The translations under genes were made by a program, and so were the position numbers. The notes beneath the pieces were generated by a model. That model worked only from the letters and a program-made list of their open reading frames with translations. It was not told the DNA's origin and ran no database searches. From Strongylocentrotus droebachiensis (taxonomy: Eukaryota; Echinodermata; Echinoidea; Camarodonta; Strongylocentrotidae), in NCBI GenBank assembly GCA_035222895.1, contig JAVYIG010004973.1, positions 83,227 to 147,226 on the forward strand: a stretch of 64,000 nucleotides of DNA, given 5' to 3'. Shown piece by piece: positions 25,001-34,089 of the stretch. Positions within the stretch are counted from its first letter, which is position 1; each line of letters begins with the position of its first letter.

Positions 25001-25569
25001 ATAAGAGATAAGTGCGATTAAAAAAAGGAAAGTACTAGCAAAGGAAACTATCTTCATTGTAGACAAGACAGAATAAACCAAATCAAAATTATCTTGCTCC
25101 CTGATCCTGCATCATGTTGGGAAAAGATGTCATGTGTCCAAACAGAAAGTGTTAAGTCAACATAACTGGTATACAGTTGTCTATTTTTTTCTTCTCTCAA
25201 GTGAATGGAAGAAATACATTATACAGAGACAGATAAACAAGGAACAATATATATAGAGAGAGAGAGATAGAGAGAGAGGGGGGGGGAGAAAATAACTTAA
25301 CGAGATAAAGGGATAATGGAAAGATTACCCTTGTCTTGTAAGAGTTTTCTTTAGACTTGTCTTCCCAACACGTTCTTGTCCCACAAGCATCAGGCGCGTT
25401 CGGAATACTTTCTTCATGCCATCTTTAGCTGCTTCGGCATAAGCTTGCTGTGCTCTCGGCCCCCGAGCGAGGATCTCAGGGGGTGCCGAAAGGCCACCGA
25501 AGGAAATATCATCCCGATCGCTCCCCGAGTCATGTTTGAGAGATGTCAGTTGGTCGTCGTTTTCCTCGT
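113..25569 (-). CDS. ROCO family (Roc-COR) GTPase gene, 17 exons found, incomplete at both ends
   Basis: Exons joined by me, in transcript order: 25569-25329, 23569-23436, 21274-21210, 20609-20558, 17882-17767, 17541-17475, 16992-16877, 15933-15835, 14846-14745, 13514-13310, gap, 11780-11667, 10546-10412, 9816-9610, 8996-8811, 2016-1878, 1032-875, 196-113. Every junction except 13310/11780 keeps frame with canonical or near-canonical splice sites. The product has a Roc small-GTPase domain (P-loop GQERVGKTS, G3 DFAGHD, G4 region VGTHRE) followed by a COR dimerisation domain, the arrangement that defines ROCO proteins. These bind GTP and act as dimeric signalling scaffolds in the cytoplasm. No kinase exon is visible in the window. 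The N-terminal exons lie above 25.6 kb or outside, and the 3' end lies below position 1. The Roc-COR assignment is strong; the exact subfamily and full gene structure are inference. Confidence 0.9.
1878..8996 (-). CDS. ROCO exons after COR (8811-8996, 1878-2016)
   Basis: Exon 8996-8811 (186 nt) encodes LEKDGILEDRLIQHMWQGF and LVELMAKFDLICEAP, the helical end of the COR region in this family. The donor is taken as GTG|GTAAAAT at 8810, in frame with the next exon. Exon 2016-1878 (139 nt) encodes KRYYVPSRLTSPCPP and FYLDFRGFLP, a conserved post-COR motif of invertebrate ROCO proteins. The intron between them is 6.8 kb and heavily invaded by repeats (2460-8740). Confidence 0.85.
2460..2990. repeat. 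AT-rich repeat built on AGGAAAAAAATAG
   Basis: About 520 bp of short irregular repeats of the form ATAGGAAAAAAATAGT, with periods of roughly 15-30 bp. The first half also contains the reverse complement CCTATTTTTTTCCTATTTTT, so hairpins are possible. A second block of the same type lies at about 7690-8460 in the same intron. Period and composition are unlike ordinary microsatellites. No coding potential. Confidence 0.85.
3335..3510. mobile_element. pogo/Tigger-like MITE, 176 bp, TA duplication
   Basis: The left end CAGTCCAGTCCTATTATAACGA is mirrored at the right by TCGTTATAATGGCAGTGGACTG. TA dinucleotides flank both ends (3333-3334, 3511-3512). CAGT ends plus a TA duplication fit non-autonomous Tc1/mariner-pogo elements. 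No transposase. It lies in the long ROCO intron. Confidence 0.75.
4767..5485. mobile_element. TTAA-flanked MITE family 1, copy 1 (interrupted)
   Basis: Inverted ends AGGTAATACAAAGTTTTGG and CCAATACTAAAACTTTGTAATACCT sit between TTAA duplications (4763-4766, 5486-5489). TTAA targets point to a Kolobok or piggyBac parent. Two further copies are at 19850-20315 and, inverted, 21466-21966. This copy is split by a younger element at 4962-5188; without it the length would be about 490 bp. Confidence 0.85.
4962..5188. mobile_element. 227-bp TIR element with 8-bp TSD and TTAGGG-like core
   Basis: Near-perfect inverted ends include CGGGCTAACTCGGACCACGG and GACAACTCGGCCCAG, extending inward about 65 bp. 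The flanking 8-bp duplication GGCCGTAC (4954-4961, 5189-5196) fits hAT-like insertion. Comparison with copy 2 of the host MITE shows the empty site. The loop, 5036-5119, is a run of TTAGGG/TTTAGGG/TAGAGTTAGGG variants. It is interstitial, not a chromosome end. No coding region. Confidence 0.85.
5571..6993 (-). pseudogene. Decayed transposon-like gene, Ser/Asp-rich N-terminus
   Basis: From an ATG at 6993 the minus strand reads MSSSNYSSDEISSIDSDSS and onward to DNFSKY, then a stop. Shifting frame by one base recovers PTRRDTSLLSNDG and STSGTGPRKQLKR to a GTACGT donor at about 6778. The last 3' exon (5571-5656) reads IRKPNLLSTTQAKKKSKS to GTAAAT. Acidic/serine N-termini with PSTSGTG linkers are common in DNA-transposon proteins. 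The duplicated internal exon is about 103 nt, so including successive copies would shift frame. The family cannot be named. Its 5' side faces the TIR-like palindrome at 7119-7376. Confidence 0.5.
5612..6836. repeat. Three tandem units of about 403-411 bp
   Basis: Units start at about 5612, 6015 and 6426, each beginning CTTCTTGGCTTGCGTGGTGC. They are nearly identical; the main length difference is one extra ATTCACTC-type repeat. On the minus strand each unit holds a CTAG acceptor, about 100 nt of exon-like sequence and a GTACGT donor, so an exon with its intron has been duplicated. High identity suggests a recent event. Confidence 0.9.
7119..7376. mobile_element. Compound palindrome related to the 4962-5188 element
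   Basis: Two hairpins, each with ATCTCGCCCCAG and CTGGGGCGAGAT arms around a short AAAGACT-type loop, lie inverted about each other: the left one ends CGATCGAGAGATACC-like and the right one starts GGTATCTCTCGATCGAT. The outer right end GAGTTAGCCCGACTCC matches the terminal sequence of the 4962-5188 element. This may be the terminal region of the autonomous relative whose gene is at 5571-6993 (inference). Confidence 0.6.
7640..8460. repeat. Second AGGAAAAAAATAG repeat block
   Basis: About 800 bp of longer sub-units (roughly 90-125 bp), each containing ATAGGAAAAAAATAGTCTGAAA, then GGTGAAAAAATAGGGAAAAAATAG, often with an inverted CCTATTTTTTTCCTATTTTC. Same orientation and motif as 2460-2990. 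No gene. Confidence 0.85.
8620..8740. repeat. Degenerate CCTAA-type repeat beside a ROCO exon
   Basis: Scattered CCTAACC and CCTAAGCC copies (telomere-like on this strand) sit just 3' of the 8811-8996 exon on the coding strand. They are short and impure, so ordinary intronic repeat sequence is likely. Confidence 0.5.
9395..9460 (-). pseudogene. Partial duplicate of the COR exon 3' end
   Basis: About 215 bp downstream of the COR exon's donor, the minus strand repeats the end of that exon: WLIDVFKQVIIILDSAER followed by GTGAGAAACC, against WLIDVFKQVITILDPAKR and GTGAGAACCC in the real exon. The upstream half of the exon is not recognisable and no matching acceptor is evident. It looks like a truncated tandem copy left in the intron. 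A cryptic splice donor is retained. Confidence 0.75.
9610..11780 (-). CDS. ROCO exons: Roc end and COR domain (11667-11780, 10412-10546, 9610-9816)
   Basis: Exon 11780-11667 encodes IGSVFKKIRESI and HVVPEYYAIENS, the last Roc helix and linker. It uses an AAG acceptor (CTTCAAG), slightly off consensus. Exon 10546-10412 encodes LVALRRHIERVAM and EPYMGEEIPLRWLLFE. Exon 9816-9610 encodes FYHDLGNVVYYGG and LRDMVILNPQWLIDVFKQVI. These strings are the hallmark of the COR domain, which follows Roc and drives dimerisation. All three have lengths divisible by three and join in phase 0, so single-exon skipping would keep frame. Confidence 0.9.
11800..13300. other. Introns without identified exon, with a CpG/NRF1/ETS-like patch
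   Basis: About 1.5 kb of mostly AT-rich intron. From 12995 to 13150 it becomes GC-richer with GCGCGCG, TGCGCATGC (about 13087), CGCGCATGCCGCATGC (about 13111) and CACCGGAAGT (about 13138), resembling NRF1 and ETS sites of housekeeping promoters. A plus-strand ATG follows at 13162 and is open to a possible GTAAAC donor near 13257. No family is recognised for that short peptide. A missing ROCO exon should also lie here. Confidence 0.3.
13310..15933 (-). CDS. ROCO exons with Roc G3 and G4 motifs (15835-15933, 14745-14846, 13310-13514)
   Basis: Exon 15933-15835 encodes LSIWDFAGHDIYYSTHQ, which contains the G3/Walker B pattern DxxG as DFAGH with the histidine usual in Roc domains. Exon 14846-14745 continues VFLTWRAIYVIVFDLS, a core strand, and ends NYEM before GTATTT. 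Exon 13514-13310 encodes LEFIHFWLHSIYAHA and then SPPIFIVGTHRES, the G4-equivalent (THxx replaces NKxD, as in many ROCO proteins). Its donor at 13309 is ACAG|GTAATG, leaving phase 1. The next exon I recognise starts in phase 0, so a short exon of 3n+2 nt between 13310 and 11780 was probably missed. Confidence 0.85.
16877..20609 (-). CDS. ROCO linker exons as a tandem duplicate pair (A1-B1-A2-B2)
   Basis: Four exons alternate between two types. A1 is 20609-20558 (52 nt) and A2 is 17541-17475 (67 nt); both start DQGS and end RGLNP(E/V)EAG. B1 is 17882-17767 and B2 is 16992-16877; both are 116 nt, share FDSVEAPKAKEKGDNM and end as LV-KML--QVH-K. All splice in one frame, so the mature protein would contain the segment twice. 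Flanking intron sequence is duplicated too: the block at about 17000-17190 downstream of B2's acceptor matches about 17890-18080. A2 is 15 nt longer than A1, carrying five extra codons. The segment lies between switch I and the G3 strand and is probably a flexible insertion in Roc. Alternative use of either pair would keep frame. Confidence 0.8.
18370..19390 (+). pseudogene. Decayed non-LTR retrotransposon pol fragment
   Basis: The plus strand reads FSDDIGMEFGLKKCGI, ITLPHGRKMKLLEKDGCKY and IGVLE, matching the thumb side of LINE reverse transcriptases. After frame breaks come KWYDHEPGKVV, NIKTDRQIQARRPDIVVMDK, VLVGALGMITSNLPQHL and LLQEAGLLGTARLIRKQV. This RRPDIVV...GALG...LLGTARI arrangement occurs at the C-terminus of a widespread LINE group in marine animals. 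Stops, an AAT microsatellite at 18742-18772 and missing N-terminal parts show it is dead. The clade is not assigned with certainty. Confidence 0.7.
19850..20315. mobile_element. TTAA MITE family 1, copy 2 (uninterrupted)
   Basis: Ends AGGTAATACAAAGTTTTGGG and CCAAAACTTTGTATTACCT lie between TTAA at 19846-19849 and 20316-20319. It aligns through its length with 4767-5485 but lacks the 8-bp-TSD insertion, so it gives the empty site GGCCGTAC. It lies in a ROCO intron. Confidence 0.85.
21210..23569 (-). CDS. ROCO exons 2-3: Roc switch region and linker (23436-23569, 21210-21274)
   Basis: Exon 23569-23436 (134 nt) begins after GCTTCAG and encodes FDKNEAITDGVETTD followed by CEISIEVAKAGEKMW. The TDG(V/I)E block is the typical ROCO sequence after the P-loop and probably carries the G2/switch I part. 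Its donor is AAAG|GTAAGT. Exon 21274-21210 (65 nt) follows in phase and encodes DIYKKAIADDIAKRLTVN. The 2.1-kb intron between them holds an AT-rich stretch, a TTAA MITE at 22671-23037, a diverged repeat at about 22000-22540 and another MITE at 21466-21966. Confidence 0.8.
21466..21966. mobile_element. TTAA MITE family 1, copy 3 (inverted)
   Basis: Reverse-oriented relative to copies 1 and 2, with TTAA at 21462-21465 and 21967-21970. It keeps the internal palindrome ACCGGGAGCACCGGTAAATT. Two copies in opposite orientation within 2 kb could form a long hairpin in the ROCO transcript. Confidence 0.85.
22000..22540. repeat. Diverged repeat ending in GGACGGACG runs
   Basis: Contains repeated sub-blocks (TTGTGGTTCTTGACATATCGCAAT, AGTGGTTCTAGAAATGTTGCAAT and similar) and short repeats such as TTTCACCTTTCACCTTTT, ending AAGCGGGACGGACGTACGGACGG and a CTCCTTCGGG tail. 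I regard it as a fragment of a dispersed marine-invertebrate repeat; termini were not identified. Confidence 0.5.
22671..23037. mobile_element. TTAA-flanked MITE family 2, 367 bp
   Basis: Ends AGGGGCATGTTCCCG and CGGGGAACATGCTCCT lie between TTAA at 22667-22670 and 23038-23041. The interior is unusually GC-rich for this intron and holds GTGACGTCACGAAAG (a palindromic CRE-like site), a GCGATTGG CCAAT-box-like site and CGATCG motifs. No coding capacity. Confidence 0.8.
25329..25569 (-). CDS. ROCO exon: Roc P-loop (G1)
   Basis: This 241-nt exon encodes an acidic start, then FGGLSAPPEILARGP and VFRTRLMLVGQERVGKTSLKK. GQERVGKT matches the Walker A pattern GxxxxGK[ST] that binds the nucleotide phosphates. 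The stretch ARGP...AYAEAAKDG is the usual lead-in to Roc in marine-invertebrate ROCO proteins (family knowledge). The donor is GG|GTAATC at 25328. The acceptor ACAG at 25570-25573 is my choice; the open frame continues upstream to about 25660, so the 5' limit is less certain. The phase at the donor matches the next exon exactly. Confidence 0.85.
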
Positions 25570-26236
25570 CTGTATCAGTATCATTTTTAATAATGAAGAT
25601 CAATAATAACCCCCAAAAATATATGAGTATAAAAACATAAATTTGACCAAGAAGATACACTAAATCTTACAAGCAAAGCCCCCTGAAATAGGCATATGGT
25701 GGATGACCTGGACTTTGTCTCGTAAGTCTTCCAAACAAATCCATCGCACACGTTCAATACATACTCCTTTCTCCTTTAGTACATAGTTGCAATTGATATC
25801 AAGTTGCGATAGATTTGAATCGATCGTTACTCTTTATAAGATGGGCCCCTTGTTGTTTGAAAAATTATCAATATTAAAAAGCATTTGCTGAATAAGAAAT
25901 AAACCTTGTTAATATAAATAAATATATCATAACATGATTACGTGTATTTTATATTAACACTTGAGGAATATGCTCAAATATCATCAAATAACTTTCCGCT
26001 GTTCTTATAAATTTGTATTAAGAATGTTAGATAATACGCTGAACGAATTAAACGTGTATTGGAAAAAATGAAAAGAAGAGTGAACATTTTTAAGACAAAG
26101 AGAAAATATTGTTATTTATTACTATCTAACCAACTTGTAGGGCCTTAAAAAAACAGAATAAAAATTAAAACCTATTTCAACATCATAATTTTCCGTGAAC
26201 TTTGATGTATCCATTTTAGTGTCCTTCCCCTCCCTC

Positions 26237-26565
26237 TTAGACCCCGTTTACAGTGAGAAAAGGCCCAGGGCCGGGCCAGGCCGCGGCCTGGCCTAGCACT
26301 GTAAACGCACAAAATTGCGGGGCCGGGCCAGGCCGCGCACTGTAAATGCACAAAATTGCGGGGCCGGGCCAGGCCGCGCAATTGGCCGCGCATTTGGTGC
26401 GTTTACAGTGAGAAAATGCCGGGCCAGGCCGCGGCCGAGACTACCTCCAGAGCAAGGCCAAATGCGCGGCCTGTTTGGCCTCGCATTTGGCCTTTTGCGC
26501 GTTTACAGTGCCGGGCCAGGGCGCGGCCAGGCCCGGCCTTTTGCTCACTGTAACAGGGTTCTAAG
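26237..26565. mobile_element. GC-rich palindromic MITE
   Basis: Left end TTAGACCCCGTTTACAGTGAG is mirrored by CTCACTGTAACAGGGTTCTAA. The interior is tandem GGCCGGGCCAGGCCGCG with internal TTTACAGTG, GCGTTTACAGTG and GCACTGTAAACGCAC repeats, so it is strongly self-complementary. GC content contrasts sharply with its flanks. Open frames here are composition artefacts. Confidence 0.75.
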
Positions 26566-27780
26566 TTCTTTCTTTCACTCGTTCTTTCTATTTCAAACAC
26601 ACCACACACACAGACATTGTATTAAAACATAGTCTAGGTTTCTTAGAATTAATCGTCTAAATCCCTGGGTTTGTGTGTATAAGCAACAAATACGCATGCC
26701 CGGCTATCTCCGCCAGCCAAGGTTCTTGCTGCATTTTCGTCAGGGGGGGGGGGGGGGGATTCCTCCCTTGATAAATATTTTCTATCTGACTACGTCACTG
26801 GCCTAAATGAGCTCAGATGTATTTGCATGTGAACCAATGGAACGCTATTGGACAAGGTTAAGTCAATGATCTTGAGACTTGGCTTTTAAACATGTGGGCA
26901 TCGCAATTTCTTCGACGGTTAAATTGATCTGGCAGGTAGATCACATGAGACTATTGGAAACAAAGTCTCTCAGGCATGAAGTACTTTGTAAAACATAAGG
27001 GGCAAAGTAGTCTTTTGAGATATGGAATGTTGTAGAAGGTTGGTGGGTATCATCGTGTTCAGGGCACTTCCTGCACGTTTGTAGGTGGACTACCTTGAAA
27101 TGATGCTGCTGAATAAAATGGCCGCCATATATAACTACTGTTCAATAATTTTGGAGATTAATTTTTAAGGGAACCTTAATTTACCATGTGTGAGGTGCCA
27201 TATGAAAGAAAGTTAAATGTTCTACAAGATGATATCACATTAAATAGAGCTGAGGATACTTTGCATAACAATTTTGAGCCAAAATAGGTTTTTTTTTTCT
27301 TCTTCTTCCATTTACTTTTGAAAAGTATGAATTGCCCCTAAATACATATTTATATATTTAAGATACCGTGCTGTCTACTGATTTGGAACTTTTAGATAAG
27401 ATCAAGAAAGTACATACATTTGGGACAAAACGGAAGTGGCATGAGTAAGTTATGGCAATTTACGGTTTTTCAAACTTCGCCGGCAAAATCTCCGGCATCC
27501 AATCGAGGTCTCCTCACTCTTAGTTTTCCGAAATCACTCGTGACCTTCAAGACGCCATTTTGTCTTTTCAGGCCGTTTTTAAAGCCTTTCTTTCGGCATA
27601 CCTATCTACACTATCCCATATGCTACATACTCTTAACAAATTGCTCCGGATAGTCCGAGAGAGGCTCTTTCCCCTGCCACGTAAAAACACGGCCGTCAAT
27701 GCGTACATATCGATGTGATACGATACCAGTTCTAGATGTATTGTTGCTGTTGTTGTTATAATCTATGATATATGACTAGG
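26565..27780. other. Non-coding stretch with poly-G tract
   Basis: About 1.2 kb with no exon recognised. It includes a run of about 15 G at 26742-26758. An open frame at 27420-27653 has no recognisable features. Probably intergenic or far-upstream intron of the ROCO gene. Confidence 0.4.
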
Positions 27781-28230
27781 GCAAACTCTGCAAAATACAA
27801 GACCAACCAAATTCTTCTTTTGCAGAAGAAAGCATTACGTATTTGCACGGGTTTACACTATACAGCAAACTGCGACCCGTTGTTCCATAAACTCAATACC
27901 CTTTAAGTCTTTGACAGAAAAACTCTCCAAACAGCCTTACTTATGTTTAAAGTAGTATTACACCAGGTTACACCCCCTTAGTGATATGTTTATGCTTGAT
28001 AGACATATTCATTCATACCCAAACCGTGACACTAATAATCACCACTTAAATAATCCAACACTGTTTAGCACGCAGATATATCAGGCATTACGGCCCTGAC
28101 ATATGGAACCCGCTACCAGATGCAGTCAAGTCACACACTTCTCTTTATTCATTTAAGAGAGCCGCAAAAAGTACCTCCTTAAGCAGTATGATGACTCTGA
28201 ACGCAAATGAAACATTACATGTATCTCCCC
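27780..28230 (+). pseudogene. 3' end of a dead CR1/Jockey-type LINE ORF2
   Basis: Broken plus-strand reading gives LQKKALRICTGLHYTANCDP, LFHKLNTL, DRHIHSYPNRDTNNHHLN, then a frame change to PDIWNPLPDAVKSHTS and LYSFKRAAK. This is the usual C-terminal tail after the reverse transcriptase in Jockey-superclade LINEs. It has stops and frameshifts and no catalytic domain, so it is a 5'-truncated relic. Confidence 0.75.
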
Positions 28231-31200
28231 CCCCCCCCCATCCTCTCTTTCACTCTCTTTCAATCTCTGTTCTTCAGAAGATGTATTAATTATATAATTT
28301 GTTTGTCATCTTAGTTTATGTTATAATTAGTTTGTAATTTTGGAGAAAAAAACTTGAAGACCAGAAAATCCCCCCCCCCCAAAAAAAAATCAAAGTGTCC
28401 TCCCCCCCCCCCCCTATCTTGTTTATTGAAGAAGACACAAAAGGATTACATATTAAGAGTGGTGCGCGTTAATTCAACAAAATATTGTGCAACATCAGTT
28501 TATTGCCTCTAAACTGTCTTTAATGGTTCATATTTTCATCATTACTTTATCACGTAAGAAGGGTAGTGGGATTTAAAAAAAAGATATTATTAGAATACAT
28601 CTTATATACAAATGATGCTCACCAGTTTTATTTACTTTTCTTGAGAAGGAGATCATCAGTAGGATGCTTACAAACAATTATCATGCCAATATTTTTTTCA
28701 GTGGCAATTATGGTTCAGATAGTTTGGGAAACACAATTTAATCATTATGCTCGAATATCCTATCATACCGAAGGATTACAACACCGGTTTATTAAAGTAA
28801 GACAGACACATAACATAAACATGCCATCTGTGAATTCATACACAAATTATAAATTAAAATTTCAAAACCGATCCTCGAAAATTATCATGATATGTTGTAT
28901 CATTTATACAACACCCGAGCATTCTATCGTGGTGAGGTGAAAAAACAACAACATTAAAAGTGAATACAAATTGAAATATTAATTCAGAAAGATGGCCAGA
29001 ACTTAAAAAGAAGTTATGACTACATTTAGATTGATACTTACACCCTATAAACGAAGCCAAAAGGTAGAGAAAAATAAATACAAATACATATTATAATACA
29101 CTTTATATTCAAATGATACTCATTTTTTTAATTTCTCATTCGTAATGAGGAAGATGGAAATCTTCAGTTGGAAGCTTTAGAGACACTTTTAAAGCCATTA
29201 TTTTTAAATGACATTTATTGTACGAAACATAATTTATCTGTATTATTATGCACCGAATTCCTTCTTACCGAATGATTACAACACTGTGAGTTCATGAACG
29301 ATGAAAAATGAGAATGTTTAAACCGATGGTTAGCAGTGGTTATGTACAAGAGGCAGCATTTTTTACAACGACCTGGTATTCTCTCGAGGTGAGCTTTAAA
29401 AAAGGCTAAAAAGTGACTACAAATCGAAATATGAAGAAGGACGACAAATGATTATATGGAAGTTATAATCAAATTTAGATGGATACTTACCCGCTATGAA
29501 CGAAGCAAAAGGTTACAGGGAAATCGATACATATTATAATACAGTTTATATTAAAATGATACTCATTTTAAATGTGAATACACGTTGAAATATTCAAAAA
29601 GACGAACAGAACTTATAAAGAAGTTATATTTAAATTTAGATGTATACTTACCCCCTATAAACGTAGCCCAAGGGTAGAGGGAAATAAATACAGATACATA
29701 TTAAAATACAGTTTATATTAAAATGATACTCATCTTTTAAATTTCTATGTTTTTATGGGAAATAAGGAGATTATCGTTGAAAACCTTAAAGAAAAATGTC
29801 ATGCCTTTCATGAATATCCCTGCTTACTGAAGGATTAAAATAAGGCAATCACACACAAGATAAACATAAAATCCGTGACTTCATAAACGATGAAAAATTA
29901 GTATATTTAAACCGATGGTTAGAAGTAATTATGGACAAGTGGTATTATTTATACAACACCCAATCATTCTATCGTGGTGAGCTGAACAAAAGCGTAGAAG
30001 CGAATACATGAACAAGCTTCTGAAAAAGGACAAGAACATATAACAAAGATATATTTGAATTTTAATGGATACTTACCAACTATAAACAAAGAACAAGGGT
30101 AAAAGGAACACAAATACAGATGATATTAGATTTCACTTAATATACCAGTGATACTCATCTTGTTGTCATTTCTCTATCTTTATGGGGAAGACGGATATCA
30201 ACAATTGAAAGCCTAAGAGATAATATCGTGCCTTTATTTGTAAGTGGCATTTATGGTTACAATGGTTTAAGAAACATATCTGTATCATTGTGAACGAATA
30301 TCCCTTCTTACCGAAGGATTACAACACCAGTTCATTAAAGTAAGACAAAAAAGATAAACATACAATCCCTGACTTTATAAAAGATGAAAAATAAGAGATA
30401 TTAAACCAATGGTTAGAAGTAATTATTGACATGTGGTATTATTTCTACAACACCAAATCATTCTAACGTGCTGAGCTGAGCAAAAACGTAAAAGTTAATA
30501 CATGAACAAGCTTCTGAAAAAGGACCAGAACATATAACAAAGATATATTTGAATTTAGATGGATACTTACCATCTACACTATTGTTCATAATGGTGGAAT
30601 ATATATTTTTACCCCAATTTATTGAATGATTTGGACAATGATTTATTCCTCATAGATCTAGATAATAGTATACATTCTCAGATTTTATTGAATGAAATTT
30701 GGGGAGTGTTTGTTTTGTGTGACTGCTAAAGCATGTGTGTGCTACTATGCTAATCAACTAGGGGACCTACGTCCTTAAGTTAAGTTAACTGACAGTAATG
30801 AGGATTAATACCTTACAAAAGGGAACTAATAAAGCACATCGACACGGGTTTGATCCTGGGTGCTCACAGTAATGAGGCCATTGCTTAGCCAATGCATCAT
30901 GACTGTACGCAGCGGGCGCTAGGGTACGTCGACGCCCCCACACAAACAAAAAAAGAAAGAAAATGCAATACATTCCCCCCCAGTCCCCCCAAACCGTGTC
31001 GATGTGCTAAATTAGTGCCATTTTATGCGGTATTAATCCTTACCATTGATGGTAACTTTGCCAATCAATGTCTACTACCATGGTAACAGGGCTCAACAGC
31101 CAATCAATATCAAGATTTCCATGACAGTTACCATTGATGGCAAAGTTATTATTAATGGTAACGTTTGTGCAAAGGGGGCCCTGAACATATACGACATATA

Positions 31201-31713
31201 TAATTTAATTCTGATGGATACTTACATGCTATGAACAACGAACAAGGGGAAAGGAAAAAAACAGATGATATTAGATTGCACTTCATATACAAATTATACT
31301 CATCTTTTTCATTTCTCTCTTCTTATGGAGAAGAAGGAGATCATCAGTTAGAAGCCTTAGATACATTTTTCGTGCCATTATTTTCAAGTGGCACTTATGG
31401 TTACAATGGTGTAGAAAAAGTATCTTTATCAATGTGCTCAAATATCCCTTCTTACTGAAGATTACGACACCAGTTCATTAAAGTAAGAACAAATAAATAA
31501 ACATAAAATCCGTGACGTAATGAAAGATGAAAAATAATGATTTGTATACCGATGGTTAGAAGTGATCATGGAGAAGTGGTAGCATTTTTACAACAACCCA
31601 GCATTCTTTTCTGGTGAGCTTTTAAAAAGCTTTAAAAGTGAATACAAGTTGAAATATTGAAAAAGACGAACAGAACTTATAAACTAGATATTTAATTCGT
31701 CATGGGGGAGAAT

Positions 31714-32565
31714 TAGGTGGTCTGTCTTCACTTATGATAAATTTCAGAATGGGAGAAGTTATATAGACATGTAAACAATGATGATCATGATGAACATGAT
31801 GATGATCATAATAGTAAAGGTCATGATGATGATGATAATGATAATGATAATGATAATGTTATATGATGATAATAACGATATTGTTAATAATGATGATAAT
31901 GATCCTTTGTGAAAATGAAAAATTGTGGCTACTACATTTGTAGAGAATTGTCTTAGCTAGAACATATCAACATTTGGAAGAAAAATCGATCAATATTTAC
32001 AGAGATACAATCAATTTTCCAAAAATATGCTGACGTCATAATATGCAAATTGAAATTTTGAGTTCAGAGGCCATTATGATGACGTCATGAGTTCATTGAG
32101 GGTCGAATGAGACATGTAATCATATTTAAAATTCACACTCTATCTAAATATGAAAAGAAAATTAGGGGTCAACGGGCATCTTAAACAGCTACAATGGATT
32201 TTGTATAGGCATGTTTTTGCCCATATATGCTATGTATTACAAGAGCTCGCACGCACGGACATGTACGGTATCTTAAACGGACGCTCATTCCGTTATTAAT
32301 GGTCAGAAAAAGGTGAACAAGTTATCAAAATGTTTGAAAGAATGTGCCAAATATGATGAAGGAGTAAATTTGGCGATTCTATGTTGCAAAATGCCAGAAA
32401 GCGCGAAGACGCACACGTATGCGCGTATGCGCGTTTTTTTGGCGAAATGCTTAAAATGACCTGAATCGTACTCTCGTTTAATAGTTAGTTGATTTTGAGC
32501 ATTTTTTAATTTTGACGAAAATTCTAACGAAAACAATAGGTGATCTGTCTACGACAGACCACCTA
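31714..32565. mobile_element. TIR element of about 850 bp inside an array unit
   Basis: TAGGTGGTCTGTC at 31714-31726 is mirrored by GACAGACCACCTA at 32553-32565. The sequence between is foreign to the array: a GAT microsatellite at 31785-31905, AATATGCAAATTGAAATTTTG and GATGACGTCATGAG. Array sequence (GTTATAATTAAATTTAGATGG) resumes at once on the right. No intact ORF; the type and duplication were not resolved. Confidence 0.6.
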
Positions 32566-33701
32566 AAAAGTTATAATTAAATTTAGATGGATACTTACTC
32601 ACTATAAACGTAGCCCAATGGTAGGGGGAAATAGATACAAATACATATTAAAATACACGTTATATTCAAATGATACTCATCTTTTTAATTTCTCATTCTT
32701 ATTGGGGAATATGGAGATCTTCAGTTAGAAGCCTTACAGACAGTTATTATGCTGTATTTTTTAGTGGACATTTATTTCTATCATTGTGTAGATAAATCTT
32801 TTAACCGAAGGATTACAACACCAGTTCATTTAAGTAAGACCAAAAATATGAGATAAACATACAATCCATGACTTCATAAAAGATGACAAATAATGATTTG
32901 TATACCGATGGTTAGAAGTGATCATGGAGAAGTGGTAGCATTTTTACAACAACCTAGCATTCTTTTCTGGTGAGCTTTTAAAAAGCCTTACAAGTGAATA
33001 CAAGTTGAAATATTCAAAAAGACGAACAGAACTTATAAAAAAGTTATAATTAAATTTAGATTAATACTTACTCCCTATAAACGTAGCCCAAGGGTAGGGG
33101 GAAATAGATACAAATACATATTAAAATACACTTCATATTCAAATGATACTCATTTTTTTTTCATTTCTCATTCTTAATGGGGAATATGGAGATCTTCAAT
33201 TAGTTTTCGTGCCGTATTTTTTAGTGGACACTTATTTCTATCATTGTGTAGAAAAAAAACTTTTAACCGAAGGATTACAACTGTAGTTAATTTAAGTAAG
33301 ACAAACACACAATTTAAGCATACAATCCGTGACTTTATTAAAGATGATTTGTTTTTCTTCTTCGAAACCTATGGTTGGAAGTGATCATGGAAAGGTGGTA
33401 TAATCTTTACAACACCACTAGAGCCTTCTAACATGGTGAGCTGAAAAAGGGCGTAGAAGCGAATGCATGAAGATTCTGAAAAATGATCAAAACATATGAC
33501 AAAAACCTATTTGAATTTGTATGGATACTTACGTGCTATGAAAGAAAACCGAGGGCAAAGGGAAAAAGATATAATTAGATATTAGAAAGCATTTCATTTA
33601 CAAATGATACTCATCTTTTTCATTATCTTTTCTCAATGGGGAAAATGGATATCTTCATATTGATTTTCAAGTGGTATTTATGGTTTCAATGGTTTAGGAA
33701 A

Positions 33702-34050
33702 CATAATAATAATATTCAGCTTTTATATAGCGCTTAATACATCTCGGACGTCTCTAAGTGCTTTACAGATATACTATTACCCCGGTCATTGGATTCAGTG
33801 CTTGCCAGCACACACTGTGTGGCATGTGCACAAGTTCAACTCCCTGGGAGCATTCTAGTCAGGCGTTACTTGACGCTCAAAAACTGCATCCTACCGGCTA
33901 CCCATTTTAACACCTGGATGGAGAGTATGAAGTGTAAGTTAATATCTTGCCAAAGGATATTAGTGCCTTGTCGCGATTCGAACCCTCGACCTTCGCATCT
34001 TCAGGCAAGCGCCTTAAACCACTTGACCACGACACTCCCACAGTTACCCT
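33702..34050 (-). mobile_element. tRNA-derived SINE
   Basis: On the minus strand the head reads GTCGTGGTCAAGTGGTTTAA with an A box at about 34011-34030 and a B box GGTTCGAATCG at about 33973-33984, spaced as in a Leu/Ser-type tRNA. The body follows and includes AGCGCTATATAAAAGC, ending in an ATT-rich tail (33702-33714). The tail joins array sequence at GGTTTAGGAAACAT, marking the insertion point. It is not a functional tRNA gene: the cloverleaf is not completed. Confidence 0.8.
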
Positions 34051-34089
34051 CACCTGATTCTTGCATATGAAAAGAAACTGTCTATTGTT

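Noticed and set aside
26172..26632. Four overlapping Arg/Gly/Ala-rich ORFs
   Set aside because: They follow the GC-rich palindrome of a MITE on both strands; no protein motif.
33960..34050. A tRNA-Leu or tRNA-Ser gene
   Set aside because: A and B boxes are present but the cloverleaf is not completed and the sequence continues into a SINE body and tail.
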